Assembly (NCBI GenBank): GCA_014058105.1
Contig: JACGCM010001272.1
Span: 2,728,001-2,792,000, forward strand
DNA from: Kingdonia uniflora
Lineage: Eukaryota; Streptophyta; Magnoliopsida; Ranunculales; Circaeasteraceae
Reading direction: 5' to 3'
DNA length: 64,000 nt
Under the pieces are notes generated by a model that worked only from the letters and a program-made list of their open reading frames with translations, did no database searches and was not told the DNA's origin. This document shows, piece by piece, positions 10,840-23,519 of the stretch. Position numbers and translations under genes: made by a program. Positions within the stretch are counted from its first letter, which is position 1, and each line of letters opens with the position of its first letter.

Positions 10840-10909
10840 TCAATATTTTATGTACTTGGCCAAAGATTAGACCTCAAAGCAACCCCAAACAAGCCAAGTA
10901 CCACCAAAA

Positions 10910-10974
10910 GAGTTCAAAAATTATAGTTTTAATTGATTCTTGTTTTACTTCTTTCTAATTAATCATGCAAGTCA
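10910..10974 (+). repeat. Intron repeat, right copy
   Basis: Second copy of the roughly 60-base intron sequence found at 9,652-9,716. It ends CTAATTAATCATGCAAGTCA. Confidence 0.7.
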
Positions 10975-13953
10975 TGTTTAAATGCGAAACTAATAGTATT
11001 TGATGGAATTAATAGTGTATGAGCATATGTGAACTGGATATGTATATACAACTTTTTAATGTTAGGAACGCATTGGAGATGCAATACCCTATGATGTGGA
11101 TCCAGTTTTACCTTCCATTGTAGATTTTACTGATGTCTTTACCACAGATAAGGTAAGATTTCTCCAAGAATCACAACTTATTACTTATAGCTTATACTCG
11201 TATTTATACTATATTGTCTAAAATGTTTTCATCGCAGATATTTGATACTCGTGATGAGTTATCGCAATGGGTTCGAGATACCGCAAGGAGTGTGAAAGTT
11301 GTGGTTATTACAAAAGATTCTAGCTTAGGGGAATACAAGTATATATATTTGTGGTGTGAGCGTGGGAGAGTTTACCGTCAACACACTAAAAAAGAGTTAA
11401 AAGATCACGAAAGAAAAAGAAGAAATGCAACAAGAGCGTGTAAATGTCCATTTTAATTAAAGGGTTCGGCTACTGGACTAGAAAAAAAATGGGAACTCAA
11501 AGTTGTAAATGGTTGGCACAATCACCCAACTGTCGAACATTTAGAAGGTCGTCCATACACCGAAAGGTTGAGACCGTAAGAGTTGGAAACATTAATTTCA
11601 TTGGCAAAATCAGATGTGGCACCGAGATATATTTTAGATGTAATTAAGGAAAAATTTCATGATAACACATCAACGATAGAAACAATATATAATGCCCTGA
11701 GGAAGTGGAGAGATGACCAACAAGGCGGAAGATCCGAAATGCAACTGGTGTTTAATCACCTTGATAATGTTAGTTATCACGAATGGCACATGGTCGAGGA
11801 AGAATCTAATCGTGTGGGTTCAATATACTGGACGAATCCGGTGGAAATGAATCTTGGGAAATACCTCCCTTTAGTATACATGATGGACTGCACTTACAAG
11901 ACAAATGAACCGAGGAAACCCTTATTAGAGATCGTCGGTGTTACTTCAACAGGTCAAACTTTCCTGCATAGTCATTGTTTCATGGAAGACGATAAATAAC
12001 CAACATATCAATGGGCATTGGAACGTTTCAAGACATGCTTTAATGAAGATGAAATCTCACACGTCATTATTACAGACAGAGAATTTGCATTGATGAATGC
12101 TATTGCTCGAGTGTTTCCTACGACAAAACACATGTTGTGTCATTTTTCACATTTACCAAAATGTAAAGGCCCATGTTAAGAAAATGTTTACCAAGGAAAA
12201 GGAGAATGATGACTACCCTAAATTCATAAGAGGTTTCAAAGATTTGGTTGAGAACTTATCTAGTGAAGTACAATACCTACAAAACTTAAGAGAGCTTGAG
12301 AGTTCTTGGTCAAGATACCCTTCCGCTATGGAATACGTTCGACAATATTGGCTTAATCCATTTCGACAATGTTTTGTATCCGCCTGGGTTGATCAATACA
12401 TGCATCTAGGCAATTATACGAGCAATAGAGTTGAAAGTGCACACTCTAAATTGAAAAGAGCATTGTGGACTAGTAATCTCACATACAGTAAAGCTTAGAA
12501 GAAAATAGATGGTCTTTTTCACTCATAGCACACTCAAATATACCGTTCTTTTGAGAAAAGCTTAACTACTGTTATGCGTGAATACAATGGGCCCTTGTTT
12601 GCAAACTTAAATAATATAGTATCCAGAGAGGCGCTTGACTTGATAGTGGATGAGGTACATAGGGCAAAAGAAATTGGCCTTGTTACAAAGGAAGATTGTG
12701 GTTGCCAACTTTGACGAACACACGGTATTCCGTGTACTTGTGAGCTTTTTATTTTGGCACAAGTTGGGGCTTTTATACCGAAGGAATCAGTTCACCGCCA
12801 TTGGTTCCAACTATCCACAATTCCCATTTCATCATCTACTAGTCACATTAGTGTTGATCTCCAATTAACATTAGACATGGTTATAAACAAATTTGGAATG
12901 ACTAATGAAGCTGGGAAACACGTTCTTCTTCTAAAGCTTTTAGAGTTGGCACACCCTGAGTCGACTTCGTTGGAAGAACCCGGTCGTGGTTATATACCGA
13001 AGGGTAAGCAAAAGAGTAAGAAAAAATGTGGAGTGAACACAAGTAACAAGAGAGATCCTTCGAACTGGGATCACGTTCTTGGGACCCAAGAAAGTGTGAA
13101 GAAAACATATAAGAAGGCGAGGTTGAATGATGTTGTGGCAAAAAAGAAAAAATCCATCCCCCAAAAATTAATGTCATTAGGAGGAGTTTTAAATAATGAC
13201 ATGGTTGCAAGCAGTAATATTGTTAGAGCAAGAGAGACGAGCACACAAGAAGAAGACCTCACTCTTTCGTTGTCTGGACTTGATCTAATGCTTGAATTTC
13301 TAGAATGAGGTACACCTAAGAAGGATCCAGCGTTAGTAAATCGTTTTCCTGAGTTTATGCATGATATAATAATTCAGGATCCAATAAATGTCGATCCGGA
13401 TGGAAATTGTGATTTTCGGGCTATTTCAAGAATGATGTTAAATAAGGAGAGAGAATGGTTAGAAGTTAGGCGACAAATGTTATGCGGGCTTGAAGATGTC
13501 CCGCAGGAGGAGATGTACAATAACTTACTGACTGAGGATTGTTTTGAGAAGTTGAGACATGCATTGAATTGGTTTGATGAAACAAAAGTTGCGCCACCGG
13601 AAAAGTACTTAGTCATACCGGATATGCTGCATTTGGCCGCAATTGTATTTAATATAGTAATTGTATTGTTGAGTGACAATCACAATCGTACTCATAAATA
13701 TGCTAATATGACGTTTCTCCCATTAAGAGATACTATGGGTGAACCGCCAAGTGAGTATGATGTGTTTGGTATGGGATTCATAAACGGGAATCATTTTGTG
13801 GTGTTAGAACTTAAACATGGTTGTCCATTGCCAAATTTGCATCCTTCGTGGGAAAGATATCGTGACGAGAGTGCATCCACATTTCTCCATCCATACATTG
13901 CGTGCTTTGAACGTTACAACCGTATGCTTAGTTCCGCTGGGGGAGCTTTATAA

Positions 13954-14485
13954 GAAAGGAGATGTTTTTGTACCTACAAGGAGAATATAAACTAACTTTC
14001 CTAATTCATTCTTTTTTGTATTGACCGTAACACATGTTACATATTTCCAGAATCTCTACAATATATAGAGTAACTAACTGTGATGATATCTATAAAGAAA
14101 CTAAAAGATAATATTAGGGGTTGAGGGCAAGCTTAAGGTTATTGCAAATTTTATGCATTTATTGGTAATAGATGAGATATATGTATATTCTACACCCACC
14201 AAAGAAAATGATTAGACGGTAACAAAGAAAATTAGACATATATGGCTTAGATATCACTCATAAAACATGCAAAAAGGAAGGTACCAAAGTAGTGATAATA
14301 CTAACCATAAGGTCTGCTGATGAAGACCTTTCTCGCGGGTCCTTTTGTATGTTGTAAACATATTAAACAACACAGTCCGCACTTACTCGTATACAATAAA
14401 AGACAATAGACACGGAAAGGAAGAGTTACCTAAAAAATGGATAAACAAGAAGCATGACAACATTCATATGCTTTCTACAGAAACG
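13954..14485. other. Gene-free stretch with a possible worn Helitron end
   Basis: No coding sequence was seen. At 14,309-14,330 the minus strand can form the hairpin AAGGTCT/AGACCTT, followed after a few bases by GGTTAG and then T. An intact Helitron end would be CTAG or CTGG, so this is at best a decayed terminus for the gene-fragment block that starts at 14,486. Confidence 0.25.
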
Positions 14486-15210
14486 TCATAAACGCAGCCG
14501 GAAATTAGTTCGTTTATCTACAACTCCTGCATTATGCAAAGCTACTTGGTCTGCTGAGGATAAAGGCTGATCCTCTTCACTCAAAAGGTGATCAGAGCTT
14601 CCGATATTATTCCCAATATCAAGTGGAAAATGTAAATTCGTGATGTGATCAATATCAAATTCAGGGACAGTACTCATATCCTCCTCCTCAGATACTTTCT
14701 CCAATTCCCTCAATATCATCTCCATACTTTGTTTCGCAATTTGGTAAGAATTAATAGACAAGGAAGTCGCCGTGCAAAAGTTAAGAGATAAATGAGATAG
14801 ATTGTTGTACCGCACTGCCAGAGAGTTGGTCAGGTTACAATTCCCATTGGGAGAAAACAGACCCCAGTTTTGCCATTTTTGTCCATCTTTTCATAAAGTA
14901 TACCTCGAGGACCAACATAATGTTTCGTACGGTGAAGAGTTTGAAAATATTCTTACATAAAATACCTGAGAACTCGAAATTTTGACAATCACATATCACT
15001 TGAATACCGCTATCGCAAGAGTTCAAATTAACAAGGCAAGTCCTATTTATTTCCCACCTTGAAACTATCTAATTAGTCCCTACTCTTGCAGTTTCTTCAG
15101 CAATATAGTTAAATCTCTCACAAAATTCTTTATGGAACTCTTTAAAAACTGACCTCGTGTAGATATCGGCTATTAAACATAGATTTGAAGCAAGTAAATC
15201 AGTGATCAAG
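14486..15210 (-). pseudogene. FAR1-related (FRS) C-terminal fragment
   Basis: The minus strand encodes the C-terminal third of a FAR1-related sequence protein. Upstream is SVFKEFHKEFCERFNYIAEE. A SWIM-type segment follows (VICDCQNFEFSGILC), then PEVYF-like and KRWTK segments, and a tail VRYNNLSHLSLN followed by an acidic end at 14,486. The frame shifts near 14,840 and stops occur near 15,070. FRS proteins are MULE-derived transcription regulators. The DNA-binding and transposase-like domains are absent, so this is a fragment in the same orientation as the GIF, ALDH3 and MutS2 fragments to its right. Confidence 0.75.
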
Positions 15211-15699
15211 TTGGTTCGCTCTTAAGAAAGAAACCAATAAGTCATTCTTGAATTTCTCCCAGATACAATATGTTGAATCTAGATGGGTTTGAACCATCAT
15301 CTTCTCACATGGTGAGTGCTTTTTCCTTTTTAAGATTGATTCGTGGTAAATGTGAACATTTTTTTCTTAAAAGGCCAAAGCAAAAACCATTGATTACTGC
15401 TCAGCCCGGCAACGTAATTCCAATTCAACAAGAATGCAAGGGCAATTCAAACCAATTTTAATATTTTAGCTATAGTACCAATCTAACTCTATTGCAACTG
15501 TACTCACCGAAATTTGGTATACCTACAAGGGAAATTCAAACCAATCTAGATATAGAGTCTGGATCAAAGACACTTCCAATGAAGCTATACACTTTAGCAA
15601 AATTTGGTATGCCTGCAAAGTAGAGGTAAAATGAAGAACAAAATGAAGCTGTACACTCACAATGAAGATCAAAGATACTCCCAATGAAGCTATACACAG

Positions 15700-17030
15700 T
15701 ACTCATCTGTTGAGTTTGCTGGTACTGGTGCTGGTGCTGTTGCATGTAGGCGCTTTGTTGTACTACTGCATTAGGGAACTGAAACAAAAAGGAACCCCTT
15801 ACTAGATTAATAAACATATAGTATGCAGATGCGCTTATAGGGCGGTGATACATACATTATACATGCTTTCTTATGTACAAGGACTGCAAAGCAGTGGCGT
15901 TTGAAAAGCTTGTTAGAAGTTATCACACTTGAGCACATTGTAATGCTTTCCCAGCAAAGCAATTTCATGGCATCGTCATGTAGGAGTATTAGTGTACACT
16001 GCATATTTGGTTGAATATTCACTATTGAAGTAGTAACTTGTTATTCTAGGCTTCTAGCACTTGGCTGCAGGTTTGCAAGAAACTAAGATAAATAGTATGG
16101 CATATTGCTGGTGAGAGTTAGAAGATTTGAGTTCATGTCTAGGAAATGATTCAGAGAGGGAAAAGAAGAGGAAGCAGAGACTTGTGAGATTTTATACCTC
16201 AGAAGTGGAACAGCATATTGAGGTTTGCAATAAAAAATTGCTTTTCGAGAAAAACTGATGAGGGGTAATAAACCATGTATAGCCTTGACCTATAAATGGT
16301 GCTATAAACTTACAGCAGGCAGGTCCCCGTGCTATATAGACTAACATGACGGTACTTGCATCAATTTTGTTGCATTTGGAGCATATCATATTCACCAGAT
16401 AATTGGGTAAAACACATCTACATAAAGCTTAGATACATATAATACCCCGATACATGACTGTGGAAAGCTCAACTCTTACCTGAGCCTGCATAGTGGGTGG
16501 CTGGGGTTGGGAATCAGCAATTACAGCCAGATACATCAGATTTCGCTAAAGCTTTGCTTGATTCCTGCAATGGTGGAAAAAGGATTGCTGACTCTTTTAT
16601 CGGTTTTAACTTTAAAATCTTTTGCTAGACAATTATAGTGACCTAACATATCCTAGTGAGTTAGAAATATATTCGCAACATATCATGTTTGTGAAGTGCC
16701 CTATATTCTCACAAAAATGGTTCGTACGAGTTTCCACCAAAATCTGAGTTCTACGGTAGCTTCAACTGTTAACTCGTCTAAAGACTAACTTCAGATTGGT
16801 TAAAACAGGTCATTAGTTAATGCTAGGATGTCTCTCTAACATAGTTGTTCTCTTCACTGGCCTATATTCTTACAGATAATTTAACATAAATCAAGGATAA
16901 TAATGATGTAATATCTGCAGTACTATGAAGACAAGGGGAAGGAAGCTTACCCTGCGCAATCACTCACTTTTCTCGAACTCTGGCTCTCAAGAATCTTCAG
17001 AATCAGGGACTTGTTCTAATCAGTATATAT
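15700..17030 (-). pseudogene. GIF (SSXT-domain) coactivator fragment
   Basis: Three minus-strand exons resemble a GRF-interacting factor. Exon one (about 16,951-17,030) reads NKSLILKILESQSSRK, the middle of the SSXT domain. Exon two (16,480-16,564) reads RNLMYLAVIADSQPQPPTMQ with GT-AG borders. Exon three (about 15,700-15,790) is Gln-rich (QSAYMQQHQHQYQQTQQMS). A TAG replaces Glu just before NKSLIL and another replaces Gln before RNLMYL. GIF proteins pair with GRF transcription factors in leaf growth. The first part of the SSXT domain and the C-terminus are missing, so this is an old captured or duplicated fragment. Confidence 0.8.
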
Positions 17031-17281
17031 TACGACTTCTGTAAGAGGCATGAAGCGGTTATACCAATCCGCACCTTCATTAATTGCAACTTTCAGATTA
17101 TATTGCAAGGCTTGGCAAAATAGCATAAAGGAAACAATTGCCAGTGCTTCATTCCCGTACACAGCTGAACCCCTCGAAGCACGTCCAAATTCCAATATCT
17201 GACTCCACCTTCACGTTTGATGACATATAAAAAATACCTTTAAGAAAATGTGAATTTTTAGGTTGTATACTAAAATTTCCA

Positions 17282-17410
17282 AATTAAATTCTTATTATAC
17301 GGCCATACAACTTTCGACATATATGACTAGTGCAACTGAAGTAATCACATGCTCCCTGAATCCTAATATAACCTCCACATATACAGTCACCAATTCGCCA
17401 TGCTACTATT
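17282..17410 (+). repeat. Linker repeat left of ALDH3 fragment
   Basis: About 125 bases beginning AATTCTTATTATACGG and ending near CAATTCGCCATGCTACTA recur at 19,597-19,720 with about 90% identity. The two copies flank the ALDH3 fragment on both sides. Confidence 0.85.
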
Positions 17411-17464
17411 AATGTGGATAGCGCACAATATTATTAGTTGATATTTGATAATGAAATGAAGAAT

Positions 17465-19596
<2,132 letters not shown>

Positions 19597-19600
<4 letters not shown>

Positions 19601-19720
19601 CTTATTATACGGGCATACAACTTTTGACATATATGACAAATGCAACTGAAGCAATCACATGCTCCCTGAATCCTAATATAACCTCTACATATATAGTCAC
19701 CAATTCGCCATGCTACTAAT
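19597..19720 (+). repeat. Linker repeat right of ALDH3 fragment
   Basis: Second copy of the roughly 125-base sequence at 17,282-17,410. On the minus strand it follows the MutS2 exon donor and ends where the ALDH3 exon begins. Confidence 0.85.
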
Positions 19721-19808
19721 GATAAATAGATACCTTTGTTGCTTATCGACCTAGAGATGTCCTAATGATAAATAGATACCTTTGTTGCTTATCGACCTAG
19801 AGATGTCC
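19718..19808 (+). repeat. 46-bp tandem duplication
   Basis: Two consecutive copies of a unit starting AATGATAAATAGATACC and ending GAGATGTCC. The unit spans the end of the MutS2-like exon and the start of its intron on the minus strand. Confidence 0.85.
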
Positions 19809-19985
19809 CGGCGAAAGACGGAACTGAATCACATATTTTGTCCCACTCCAAGACTCTGAGACTGTCATTTACAACTGATGATGATGATGATGAGTCTGAG
19901 AGAGTTGGTTTGAAATTGAGATTGATGAGTGAAGGAGTTTTGAGTCTTCAACCTTCTGACCTGATTAAGCTTTGTGATAGAGGGA

Positions 19986-19990
<5 letters not shown>
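19738..19990 (-). pseudogene. MutS2-like N-terminal fragment
   Basis: The minus strand reads a Ser-rich leader (SLINLNFKPTLSDSSSSSS), then SLRVLEWDKICDSVPSFAGT and SLGR followed by a stop and ATK, then a GT donor. This resembles the first exon of plant organellar MutS2 (LEW-KLC-SVASFA-TSLGREATK as remembered). Only the N-terminal segment is present. It is the upstream-most member of a same-strand series: MutS2, ALDH3, GIF, FRS. The family call rests on one short motif block. Confidence 0.55.
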
Positions 19991-20021
<31 letters not shown>

Positions 20022-20925
20022 CTCTCATGGAGAGAGAATTCTTATTTTTGTTTTGTATAATTTTGGGGGATTTTTGTGGTCGGAAAATTAGTTGGTTGAT
20101 GCCTTGCCACCACCAAATTATAAACTAAATTTAAACCTACTTGAGGTTATAAAAACATCTCCTTGCTCCCCCGCCAACATATCACTCAAATATCTCAACA
20201 ACCAGGGATGACATTGTTTTGATCTTGTCTATCTTCAATAGGTGCTTGAAACATGAGTCTTCAGGATCTTTCTTCTCACGAAGAGATAGTATATCGAAGA
20301 ACTTGTGTAACCAGTCCCCATAACACCTATTCGTAATTTGTCTTTGCTTCTTCTTCACCTAATCGTTGATCACTGATTGACGATCATCAGTAGGGATGGC
20401 AATTTGCCCCGCCCCGCCCCGCCCCATTTGGAGAGGATTTGGGATGACTATATCGGGTATGGGGGCGGATCTGGGCCGAGCATGGTTAAATCCGTCGGGG
20501 ATCGAGGCAGATTTTGGCTGAGCTTGGTTAAATCCGCTATCCGCCCCACCCCATATAGTACATTTATAGTTATACTCCTGATATATATATTAGATTTAGA
20601 AATACGTAACCCTAACTCAAATCTGATCACAACTCTTAGCTCTCAGTCTCTCCCCAAACCCAACTATTCTTCTCAACAATTCTACAGAAATCAGACTTCA
20701 GATGCAATTTAAGTCTTCTACATATGCAATTCTTCTCTTTGATTTCATATAAATTGGGAATCATCAAAATTGAGAATCGATTGAGGAACCAACAAAATTG
20801 GGTATGCTCTCTCTCTCTCTTTGATTTCAATTTTTCCCTTTGATTTCAGTTCTTAGCCAAATGTAGATCTGTTTTGTAAGGTGTATGTATTCCCTGCAGA
20901 TCTGTAAACTAGAGAGAGAGAGACA

Positions 20926-21896
20926 ATGGAGAAGAAGCCAAGCAACAACAATGGCGAAAACCTCTCATGGGGTTCTTGAACTCTTTCTCTCTCCATAGTT
21001 GCTCTCTTCGCATTGTTGATTCGAGTGTTGGTATCGTTACATCCATACTCAGGATCCAAAGATCCACCAAAGTATGGAGATTTCGAAGCACAAAGACATT
21101 GGATGGAGATCATACTTCATACCCTAATTACAGATTGGTATCGAAATACAACTTACAATGATTTCACCTATTGTGGTCTCGATTATCCTTCATTAACAGC
21201 TTATCAGAGCTACTTTCATGGACTGTTTCTACACTATTTTCACCCCAAATCTGTTGAGATTTTTACCTCTAGAGGCCATGAATCACCTTTTGGGTACGTG
21301 ATTAACAACCCCTTTTGCTCTTTTTAGCTCAATTCATCTTTATTTCATGTTTTCATGTTACCATGTTTTGTAGTTTAATTGAAAAAAAAATGAACCTTTT
21401 TTACAACATAAATCATGTTTTGTTGTAAATGTAGTTATTTGTTTTCCTACTATAAGTACATATTAGTTTCTTGATTAGCCTATATCTAGAGATCATCGAA
21501 GAATTAAAGAAGATACGGTTTTTTGTTTTAACAATAGGGATACGTTGTTAGATTTGGGTAGCTATCTTCTTTAACTTGCTAGAAAAAATAAAATGGTGCT
21601 ACGAACGGGATTAGTACTAGTCAAGAAGAAAGTTACAGCATCTATGTGCTCTGGAATTACATCTATGAATAAAATGGTTTTAAGTTATTATGATATGTTC
21701 AGATTTCTGTATGTGGAGTTTACTAAATATATGGATTCCTCACTGAAAATTGTTTCAAATTTTGCACTACTAAATTTATGTCTTTATTTTTTTTGTAGAA
21801 AGATTCTTATGAGGTGGACAGTATTGGCTTTTGACATTCTTGTCTTCTTTCCTGCCACAGTCTACTTTGTTGTGATCTACTATGGTAGCCGTCGAG
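20926..21896 (+). pseudogene. Captured ALG6 glucosyltransferase fragment
   Basis: Exon 1 starts at 20,926 (MEKKPSNNNGENLSWGS), hits a TGA at 20,977, and continues in the same frame through LLIRVLVSLHPYSGSKDPPK, DFEAQRHWMEI, WYRNTTYNDF and YPSLTAYQSYFHG to a GT donor near 21,294. Exon 2 (about 21,799-21,896) reads RWTVLAFDILVFFPATVYF and stops at another donor. This is the N-terminal part of dolichyl-P-Glc:Man9GlcNAc2-PP-dolichol alpha-1,3-glucosyltransferase, the ER enzyme that adds the first glucose to the N-glycan precursor. The acidic first loop is present; about two thirds of the protein is missing. It lies wholly inside the hAT ends. Confidence 0.88.
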
Positions 21897-22204
21897 GTAA
21901 AAATCATAAAGAAGACATGGTGTGGCACCTTGCCTCGACAGTTAGGAATGAGATAAAATTTAGATATAGATAGCACAACAAAGAAAGAAATCTAAATCAA
22001 ATTTGGAAATAGAAAGGTGTGGTAATATAGTTAATCTAAATCAATATTTCTTCGTTTAGAACATTCATCTGTATTGATAATTCATCTGTATTAGTTTAGA
22101 ACTCTTGATTCTGCTATATATATAGATAAACCTCAGCAATATTTGTTGCTTCATAGAATTTGTGGGATGATCTTTGATATATGAAGACCTCTGTGTGTGA
22201 TTTT

Positions 22205-22275
22205 TAGAATTTGTTCTTCAAACCTCTAAAGAAGTTGCACGAGATTGGTGCTGCTAAGAAGTTCTGGCTGACTGA
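22205..22275 (+). pseudogene. Unidentified exon-like segment in the hAT
   Basis: After an AG acceptor the plus strand reads LFFKPLKKLHEIGAAKKFWL over about 70 bases. It does not fit the next ALG6 exon as remembered and may come from another gene. Low coding evidence. Confidence 0.25.
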
Positions 22276-22560
22276 TGTGAAGTGTTTTTGCTTGTAAACT
22301 GCTTGCTTATAACTGCCTGCAACTCCCTGTAAACTGCTTGTAGTAACTGCTTGTTTTAATGTTTTTGCTTACTGTAAACTGCTTGTTTTAATGTTTTTGC
22401 TTGTTGTAAACTAATACGATGTGTTTTTTTTCATAATGTTTTGTTGCTTGCTTGTAAACTGCTTGTTTTAATATTTTTTTCATAATGTCCTGTAAACTGT
22501 AAACTGCTTGCTTGGTCTGATATTGTATAAACTGTTTTTTCATAATGTTTTTTCGTGATG
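22270..22560 (+). repeat. AT-rich minisatellite in the hAT
   Basis: Repeats of TGTAAACTGCTTG and GTTTTAATGTTTTTGCTTG alternate irregularly over about 290 bases near the right end of the element. No coding frame. Confidence 0.75.
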
Positions 22561-22754
22561 TCCTTTTTTTTTTTAGAATATCATATAAACTGTTTTTTTT
22601 TTTAAGCTAAATGGGGAGGGGATGGTATTGGATGTATTTAAGTGGGGCGGATTTGGGGATCCCCGCTTAATTTAGATGGGGATGGCATTGGCTCCCCCAC
22701 CCCAAATCCGCCCCATTGCCATCCTTAATCATCAGACGGGTTTTGATTCGACAT

Positions 22755-23519
22755 TGTGCTGGTATAACACAATAATATTTAAACATGGGTTTTTTATCAA
22801 ACCTATTGTGGGCATACAATGAAAACACCTATCAATCAAACAACTGATCAAAAATTACAAGTTCCCACTGCACAAAAACTTAAGTACCACAGTTGCAACA
22901 AAATTATCTTAGTGGTAGATCTTGAAAATTAAACAATCAAACACTTATTCACAAACTTCTTATGAATCTGTAAGCTAAACTAAAACATTTTTCAATCTAA
23001 TAAAAACCCATATACGTATTAAGAGAGAGAGAGAGAGAGGGGGGGGGGGGGGGGGGGGGGAGAGAGATTTGTAGGAAATGGGATTTACAAGACTTGTACG
23101 CAATAGTTCAGGAGGAGATGAAGGATCCACAGATCTTCAGAAGTGAGGTTACAACTCTTTAGAAGTTAGTTGAACTTAGAGAAATTGTATTGAGAGTGAG
23201 GCCTACATGTTCATTTATATAATAGCAATTCTACATTGAAAGGCGTGCTTGTTCTTGGTTATCAGATTGGCCTCGTAAATCAAAATCTACATAAACTCCA
23301 TCCATCATCATCAGATACAATTAGTTGCCTCCTCTTTTCCAAATTGTCTGTCTGAAAAATAGTCTTTCTCTTCTTATTCAATTGATTTAAAAGAATCTAA
23401 AACAAAATACAAATGACAAAGGGAATGAAAAACTATTGATGACAGTTGGAAATTTGTTTAATTCAAATGATAGATAAAACATTCACAACTGATAAAGACG
23501 TGCATAACAAATGATAATA
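22755..23519. other. Gene-free stretch with GA/G microsatellite
   Basis: No gene is supported. A (GA)n run at about 23,022-23,038 passes into about 22 consecutive G at 23,039-23,060 and then GAGAGA. The region probably holds the upstream part of gene A and the end of gene B on the minus strand, but no exon could be assigned. Confidence 0.5.

Larger units (their letters stand above)
9434..13953 (+). pseudogene. MULE transposase: FAR1-MULE-SWIM fused to OTU protease
   Basis: Exon 1 (9,434-9,544) begins MKLPDLNFPANEDNG. Exon 2 is 11,066-11,152, and exon 3 starts at 11,238; all junctions are GT-AG and in phase. Exon 3 gives a FAR1-type DNA-binding region (IFDTRDELSQWVRDTA, NGWHNHPTVEHLEGR), then the MULE core with Asp in MMDCTYKTN, Asp in IITDREFALMNA and Glu in SNRVESAHSKLKRAL, then a SWIM-type Cys pattern (CGCQL, THGIPCTCEL). 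The same frame runs on into an OTU cysteine-protease domain with DPDGNCDFRA (Cys codon at 13,408) and GNHFVVLELKHG (His codon at 13,792). Seven in-frame stops (for example near 11,454, 11,578, 11,997, 12,496, 12,713 and 13,306) and one extra T near 12,145 kill the gene. Every stop is one transition away from a Gln, Arg or Trp codon. Confidence 0.88.
20391..22727. mobile_element. Non-autonomous hAT carrying ALG6 exons (Pack-type)
   Basis: The element is 2,337 bp. The left end TAGGGATGGCAAT and right end ATTGCCATCCTTA pair in 12 of 13 positions. The 8-bp duplication ATCATCAG occupies 20,383-20,390 and 22,728-22,735. GC-rich subterminal blocks (CCCCGCCCC, and GGGGCGG near the right end) lie inside both ends. 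No hAT transposase is present. The interior holds two exons and the leader of an ALG6-like gene plus an AT-rich minisatellite. The insertion interrupts gene A. Confidence 0.9.
20105..22754 (-). pseudogene. First exon of transposon-type gene A, split by a hAT
   Basis: If the insert at 20,391-22,727 and one copy of its 8-bp duplication are ignored, the minus strand reads from an ATG at 22,752-22,754. It opens MSNQNPSDDRQSVIND and runs through GDWLHKFFDILSLREKKDP, DSCFKHLLKIDKIK and SLVVEIFE to about 20,105, with stops after VIND and EIFE. Gene B has the matching order in SSCFFTLIDIS and REIFNCYVGD at 41,253-41,504. This is the N-terminal part of the DUF1985-like gene whose PWG exon is at 8,060-8,275. 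The intervening 12 kb is filled by other elements. Confidence 0.45.

Noticed and set aside
19721..19731. TCTATTTATC start on the minus strand as a Helitron 5' end
   Set aside because: It coincides with the splice donor of the MutS2-like exon and is part of a tandem duplication, so the TC start is probably accidental.
19838..20128. Plus-strand 96-residue open frame with an acidic run and RE repeats
   Set aside because: It is the antisense of the MutS2-like leader plus a GA microsatellite; the minus strand explains it better.
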